Shown one piece after another: positions 6,089 through 9,489 of a stretch of 9,489 bases of DNA; position 1 is the first letter of the stretch; each line of letters opens with the position of its first letter. This stretch comes from Pseudomonadota bacterium (GTDB lineage: Bacteria > Pseudomonadota > Alphaproteobacteria > Caulobacterales > Caulobacteraceae). Below the pieces are notes generated by a model that ran no database searches, was not told where the DNA came from, and saw only the letters and a list, made by a program, of their open reading frames with translations. The stretch lies in contig JAEXJH010000409.1 in the NCBI GenBank assembly GCA_023445955.1, positions 1 through 9,489 of the forward strand. Direction: 5' to 3'. A program made the position numbers and the translations under genes.

Positions 6089-6946
6089 ATGGCTGCCCCC
6101 ACCGATCCGCTGGTCTCCACCGCCTGGCTGGCTGAGCATCTCGACGCGCCGGACGTGCGCGTGGTCGACGCCTCGTGGCATATGCCGGCCGCCCAGCGCG
6201 ATCCGGGCGCGGAGTTCTTGGCCGCCCACATCCCGGGCGCGGTGTTCTTCGACATCGACGACATCTCCGACGAGACGTCCGACCTGCCGCACATGATCCC
6301 GACCGCGGTGAAGTTCGCCTCGCGCGTAAAGAAGCTGGGCCTGGGCGACGGCTCGCGGATCGTCGTCTACGACAGCAGCGGCATCCTGCCGGCGGCCCGC
6401 GCCTGGTGGCACTTCCGCGCCATGGGCCACGAGGACGTGGTGGTGCTGGACGGTGGCCTGCCCAAGTGGTTGGCCGAGGGCCGCCCGGTAGAGGACGGCC
6501 CGGCCTCGCCGCAGGAACGTCACTTCACGCCGCGCTACCAGGCCGACATCTACCGCTCGCTGGAGCAGATGCGGAGCGTCGTCGAGACGGGCAAGGAACA
6601 GATTATCGACGCCCGCGCCGCCGGTCGCTTCGAGGGTCGCGATCCCGAGCCTCGCGCCGGCCTGCGCGGCGGCCACATGCCCGGCGCGCGCAACATCCCG
6701 CTGTCGGCCCTATTGGCTCCCGACGCGACCATGCTGCCGGCCGATCAGCTCAAGGCCGTGTTCGAAGCCGCCGGCGTCGACATCAACAAGCCGATCACCT
6801 CGACCTGCGGCTCAGGCATCACCGCGTCGGTCGTGGCCCTGGCGCTGGCGCGTCTCGGCAAGCCGCGCTCGGCGGTCTATGACGGCTCGTGGACGGAATG
6901 GGGCGGTCTGGCGGACACGCCGATTGCGACGGGTCCCGCCGCCTAG
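6089..6946 (+). CDS. sseA: 3-mercaptopyruvate sulfurtransferase
   Basis: A 285-residue two-domain rhodanese-family enzyme. It moves sulfur from 3-mercaptopyruvate, a cysteine breakdown product, to thiol acceptors through a cysteine persulfide. The inactive N-terminal rhodanese domain covers roughly residues 8-130 (HIPGAVFFDIDDISD at 47-61, VYDSSGILPAARAWW at 93-107, VLDGGLPKW at 119-127). The catalytic domain covers about 155-280 and has the loop CGSGITA at 240-246, with Cys240 as nucleophile. The CGSG[IV]TA loop marks mercaptopyruvate rather than thiosulfate specificity. Arg180 and Arg189 (in RF...EPR) match the substrate-binding arginines of the family. ATG 6089 is chosen because it has AGAGG about 8 nt upstream and the first conserved strand follows; the frame is open further upstream into cysK, but that extension is not family-like. 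It starts 35 bp after cysK, so cysteine synthesis and sulfur transfer are probably co-expressed. Its TAG stop overlaps that of the converging gene. Confidence 0.95.
   Translation: MAAPTDPLVSTAWLAEHLDAPDVRVVDASWHMPAAQRDPGAEFLAAHIPGAVFFDIDDISDETSDLPHMIPTAVKFASRVKKLGLGDGSRIVVYDSSGILPAARAWWHFRAMGHEDVVVLDGGLPKWLAEGRPVEDGPASPQERHFTPRYQADIYRSLEQMRSVVETGKEQIIDARAAGRFEGRDPEPRAGLRGGHMPGARNIPLSALLAPDATMLPADQLKAVFEAAGVDINKPITSTCGSGITASVVALALARLGKPRSAVYDGSWTEWGGLADTPIATGPAA
6943..6946. other. Convergent genes share a palindromic CTAG at their stop codons
   Basis: sseA ends with TAG at 6944-6946 and the minus-strand binding-protein gene ends with TAG at 6945-6943. The two coding regions overlap by 4 bp on CTAG. 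No intergenic room exists for a terminator, so each transcript probably runs into the other gene. Confidence 0.95.
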
Positions 6947-8022
6947 CGCATCGGCGGGGCGTAGAGCAGGCCAGGCTTGGGCGCATTCCACAGCGCGTTC
7001 AGCCCCCGGTCCAGCTTCAACGCCGAACCGCCGCCGATCTCCCTGTCGAAGATCTCGCCGTAGTTGCCGCCGGCCGTGATGGCGCGCGCGGCCCAGTCGC
7101 CGTCCAGGCCCAGCTTCGCGCCGAACCCGCCCTCGCCCAGCAGCCGCCGCGCCTCGGGATCGGCGCCGGTCGCCATGTCCGTGGCGTTGACCTTGGTCAC
7201 TCCGTGTTCCTCGGCCAGGATCAGGGCGTAGAGGGTCCAGCGGACGATGTCGGTCCAGGTGGGGTCGTCCTGGCGCACCAGCGGTCCCAGCGGCTCCTTG
7301 GAGATGGCGTCGGGCAGGATCACGTGGACGGCCGGGTCGTCCAGCACCGACCGCGCCGCCGCCAGCGCCGAGATGTCGGCGGTGAAGGCGTCGCACTTGT
7401 CGGCCTGATAGGCCGCCCGCGCCTGCTCCTCGCTGTCGAACACCATGGCCGTGTAGGCGATGCCACGCGCCCGGAAGAAGTCCTCCAGGTTCTGGCCCGA
7501 AGTGGCGCCGGCCTGGACGCAGATCTTGGCGGTGTTGAGCTCGACGGCGCTGGTCAGGTTCAGGCTGCGGCGCACCAGGAAGCCCTGGCCGTCGAAATAG
7601 GAGATCGCCGCCATGTCGAGCTGATCGCCGGCGTCGCGCGAGAAGGTCCAGGAGGTGTTGCGCCACAGGACGTCGACCTTGCCCGTCCGCAGGGCCGTGA
7701 TCCGTTCCTCGTTGCCCAGCGGCACGAAGGTCACCTTGTCGGGCTTGCCCAGCACGGCGGCGGCCAGGGCGCGGCAGAAGTCGACATTGAAGCCGCGCCA
7801 GCGCCCGCTGTTATCCTGGAAGGCGAAGCCCGGCAGCTCGGGATTAACCCCGCAGCGCAAGGTCCCGCGGGCCTTGATCGTCTTCAACGTCTTGCTGGGC
7901 GCGGCGGGCTTGATCGCCAGAGGGGCTGTTTCGGCGGGTTTCGGTTCGGGCGCGGACGCGCGCTGGCCGCACGCTGCGAGCGCCAGCACCGACAGAACCA
8001 CAACGCCAAAACGCACCGACAC
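6943..8022 (-). CDS. Amino-acid ABC transporter substrate-binding protein, lipoprotein type (AapJ/BztA-like)
   Basis: A 359-residue family 3 solute-binding protein. The N-terminus is a lipoprotein signal (hydrophobic residues 5-17, lipobox LAAC, acylated Cys18) followed by a Pro/Ala-rich linker (about 24-44). The binding domain starts near residue 48: ARGTLRCGVNPELPGFAF (51-68), GFNVDFCRALAAAVLG (77-92), VLWRNTSWTFSRD (118-130), YFDGQGFLVRR (142-152) and the terminal GLLYAPPMR (351-359). These are hallmarks of the general L-amino-acid binding proteins AapJ/BztA, which feed polar amino acids to an inner-membrane ABC permease. The GTG start at 8022 has an excellent ribosome-binding site (AAGGAG, 7-nt spacing). 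No permease or ATPase gene is visible on either side, so it is an orphan here. Being lipid-anchored is unusual for AapJ, which is normally a soluble periplasmic protein. The +2 residue after Cys is Gly, which does not signal inner-membrane retention under the E. coli Lol rule. Ligand unknown; the context hints at sulfur amino acids. Confidence 0.92.
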   Translation of the reverse strand: MSVRFGVVVLSVLALAACGQRASAPEPKPAETAPLAIKPAAPSKTLKTIKARGTLRCGVNPELPGFAFQDNSGRWRGFNVDFCRALAAAVLGKPDKVTFVPLGNEERITALRTGKVDVLWRNTSWTFSRDAGDQLDMAAISYFDGQGFLVRRSLNLTSAVELNTAKICVQAGATSGQNLEDFFRARGIAYTAMVFDSEEQARAAYQADKCDAFTADISALAAARSVLDDPAVHVILPDAISKEPLGPLVRQDDPTWTDIVRWTLYALILAEEHGVTKVNATDMATGADPEARRLLGEGGFGAKLGLDGDWAARAITAGGNYGEIFDREIGGGSALKLDRGLNALWNAPKPGLLYAPPMR

Positions 8023-8097
8023 CTGATCACTCCTTGAACCGTGCGCGCGGGGCCTTAAACCACAACCGTACTGCCGCGTCGCCGAGAGTCCCCCGCC
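8023..8097. promoter_or_regulatory. Divergent region between the binding-protein gene and metC
   Basis: These 75 bp contain start signals for both genes. On the minus strand AAGGAG (8029-8034 on the plus axis) is the ribosome-binding site of the lipoprotein gene. On the plus strand GAGAG about 9 nt before ATG 8098 is a modest site for metC. A TGATCA palindrome lies at 8024-8029. I see no SAM-II-type riboswitch and no clear -35/-10 pair. The close back-to-back spacing allows joint control. Confidence 0.4.
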
Positions 8098-9252
8098 ATG
8101 GATGAAGAAACCCGCCTGGTCCGTACAGGCTCCGAGCCGACTTCCATGGCCCGCACGGTCAATCCGCCCATCCAGCGTGGTTCGACGGTGCTGCTGCCCA
8201 ATGCCGCGTCACTCTACGACGACGACCAGATCACCTACGGCATCACAGGACTCTCCTCGCCGGCCGCGCTGCAGAAGGCCCTGGCCGAGCTGGAGGGCTC
8301 GCCGGACGTCACCCTCTATCCGTCGGGCCTGGCGGCGATTACCGGCGCGATGCTGGCGGTGCTGAAGGCCGGCGACGAGATCCTGGTGGTCGACAGCGCG
8401 TACAAACCTACCCGCCGGTTCTGCGACCGCGTCCTGACCCGCTTCGGCGTCACCACCACCTACTACGACCCGGCCTTGGACGCCGACGCCCTGATGGCGC
8501 TGGTCACGCCCAAGACGCGGATGATCCTGCTGGAAGCCCCCGGCTCCCTGACTTTCGAGATGCAGGACGTGCCGGCCATCGCCAAGGCCGCCAACGACCG
8601 GGGCGTCCTGACCCTAATCGACAACACCTGGGCGGCCGGCCTCTATTTCAAGCCGCTGGCGCATGGCGTGACGATCAGCGTCCAGGCCCTGACCAAATAT
8701 GTCGGCGGCCACTCGGACTGCTTCATGGGCTCGGCCACGACCATGGATGTCGACATCGGCAACGAGCTGGGCAACGCCATGTGGGACATCGGCTGGTCGG
8801 TCTCGCCCGACGACGCCTACACCATGCTGCGCGGCCTGCGGACCCTGACCACCCGCCTCCCGCGCCACCACGAGAACGGCCTGGTCATCGCCCGCTGGCT
8901 GCAGGACCGCCCTGAGGTGGCCCGCGTGCTGCACCCCGCCCTGCCCGGCGATCCGGGTCACGCGATCTGGAAGCGCGACTTCACCGGCGCCTGCGGGCTG
9001 TTCGGCGTGGTGCTGAAGCCTGCCAGCCAGCGCGCCGTCCACGCTTTCCTGGATGAGTTGAAGCTGTTCGGTTTGGGCTTCTCGTGGGGCGGCTATGAGA
9101 GCCTGGCCATCCATTGCGATCCGCAGCTGAAGAACCGCTGCACGCCGGTGAACCTTGAGGGTCCGCTGCTGCGCCTGCACATCGGCCTGGAGGCGATCGA
9201 CGACCTGAAGGCGGATCTCGACCGCGGCTTCGAGGCCCTGCGTTCGGCCTGA
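8098..9252 (+). CDS. metC: Cystathionine beta-lyase
   Basis: A 384-residue Cys/Met-metabolism PLP enzyme (fold type I). It cleaves cystathionine to homocysteine, pyruvate and ammonia, the step before methionine synthase. Seen: YGITGLSSPAALQKALAELEG (47-67), SGLAAI (76-81), LIDNTWAAGLYFKPL (173-187) with the PLP-contacting Asp175, SVQALTKYVGGHSD (194-207) with the predicted Schiff-base Lys200, SWGGYESL (329-336) and LRLHIGLE (358-365) with the likely carboxylate-binding Arg359. DNTW (rather than DNTY/DNTF) and SWGGYESL favour beta-lyase over cystathionine gamma-synthase or gamma-lyase. The length is close to that of bacterial MetC. ATG 8098 is the first start and the protein begins as family members do (ETRLVRTG). 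It is divergent from the amino-acid-binding lipoprotein and follows the cysK-sseA pair, extending a sulfur-amino-acid theme. Confidence 0.95.
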   Translation: MDEETRLVRTGSEPTSMARTVNPPIQRGSTVLLPNAASLYDDDQITYGITGLSSPAALQKALAELEGSPDVTLYPSGLAAITGAMLAVLKAGDEILVVDSAYKPTRRFCDRVLTRFGVTTTYYDPALDADALMALVTPKTRMILLEAPGSLTFEMQDVPAIAKAANDRGVLTLIDNTWAAGLYFKPLAHGVTISVQALTKYVGGHSDCFMGSATTMDVDIGNELGNAMWDIGWSVSPDDAYTMLRGLRTLTTRLPRHHENGLVIARWLQDRPEVARVLHPALPGDPGHAIWKRDFTGACGLFGVVLKPASQRAVHAFLDELKLFGLGFSWGGYESLAIHCDPQLKNRCTPVNLEGPLLRLHIGLEAIDDLKADLDRGFEALRSA

Positions 9253-9331
9253 CGGGCTCGTTCCGGGAAAGCTCAGGCTGGCGCCAAATTTGCGGCGATG
9301 CTGGTCAGAGATCCCATTGCGAGACACCGCC

Positions 9332-9489
9332 ATGACGTCGATGATCGATTTCCCGGGCCAAGACACCGCGAAGATCAAGGACGAGATCGTCCTGTTCAAT
9401 CATCGCCTGGCGGAAACGGGCTTGTTCACCGACGAAGCGCTGGCCGAACTGCTGGATGAGTATCCGCGCGACCAGGTCACCATCTGCAC
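9332..9489 (+). CDS. Unrecognised protein, N-terminal fragment cut by window edge
   Basis: An ATG at 9332 opens a frame with no stop to the right edge (52 codons). The visible part begins MTSMIDFPGQDTAKIKDE, continues through LFNHRLAETGLFTDEALAEL and ends in DQVTIC. The composition is charged and helical, with no signal peptide or membrane segment. GC-rich third positions support it being a real gene. A GAGA about 8 nt upstream is a weak ribosome-binding site; in-frame ATG 9341 is an alternative start. It begins 79 bp after metC on the same strand. I do not recognise the family and assign no function. Confidence 0.6.
   Translation, partial: MTSMIDFPGQDTAKIKDEIVLFNHRLAETGLFTDEALAELLDEYPRDQVTIC

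Noticed and set aside
8023..8097. A SAM-II riboswitch ahead of metC
   Set aside because: The 75-bp region lacks the conserved SAM-II pseudoknot sequence elements and is shared with a divergent gene.

Overview
The window reads as ordinary chromosomal DNA from a high-GC alphaproteobacterium, most likely Caulobacter or a close relative of Caulobacterales. This is inferred from strongly G/C-biased third codon positions, the general L-amino-acid-type binding protein, the alphaproteobacterial form of cyclopropane synthase and the overall protein style; no rRNA or other marker is present to prove it. Coding density is very high. I see no tRNA, rRNA, insertion sequence, CRISPR array, phage gene or integration scar. 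No gene-free stretch exceeds 150 bases.

Layout. Minus strand, 1-1015: a partial gene for an HMG-CoA-synthase-like (thiolase-fold) protein that runs off the left edge. Minus strand, 1103-2104: hldD (rfaD), the ADP-heptose epimerase of LPS core synthesis. A short divergent region (2105-2200) separates it from two plus-strand genes: a class I CPD photolyase (2201-3640) and a cyclopropane-fatty-acid synthase family methyltransferase (3695-4924). The latter ends inside a perfect 14-bp inverted repeat. Then come cysteine synthase (5073-6053) and 3-mercaptopyruvate sulfurtransferase (6089-6946), 35 bp apart and probably co-transcribed. A minus-strand lipoprotein-type amino-acid-binding protein (6943-8022) meets the sulfurtransferase tail to tail, sharing a CTAG at the two stops. 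It is divergent from a plus-strand cystathionine beta-lyase gene (8098-9252). The first 52 codons of an unrecognised gene close the window (9332-9489).

How the genes fit together. Two functional themes are visible. The photolyase and cyclopropane synthase pair repairs UV-damaged DNA and modifies membrane lipids; a comparable pairing is known from singlet-oxygen regulons of other alphaproteobacteria. The second theme is sulfur amino-acid metabolism: cysteine synthesis, mercaptopyruvate sulfur transfer and cystathionine cleavage to homocysteine, with an orphan amino-acid-binding lipoprotein set among them.

I did not find a clearly new multi-gene system. The points most worth a second look are: (1) the HMG-CoA-synthase-like protein appears to lack all three classical catalytic residues; (2) the inverted repeat at the end of the cyclopropane synthase gene carries two near-consensus DnaA boxes and no T-tract; (3) the cyclopropane synthase lacks two bicarbonate-site residues of the E. 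coli enzyme; (4) the binding protein has no transporter partners in view.
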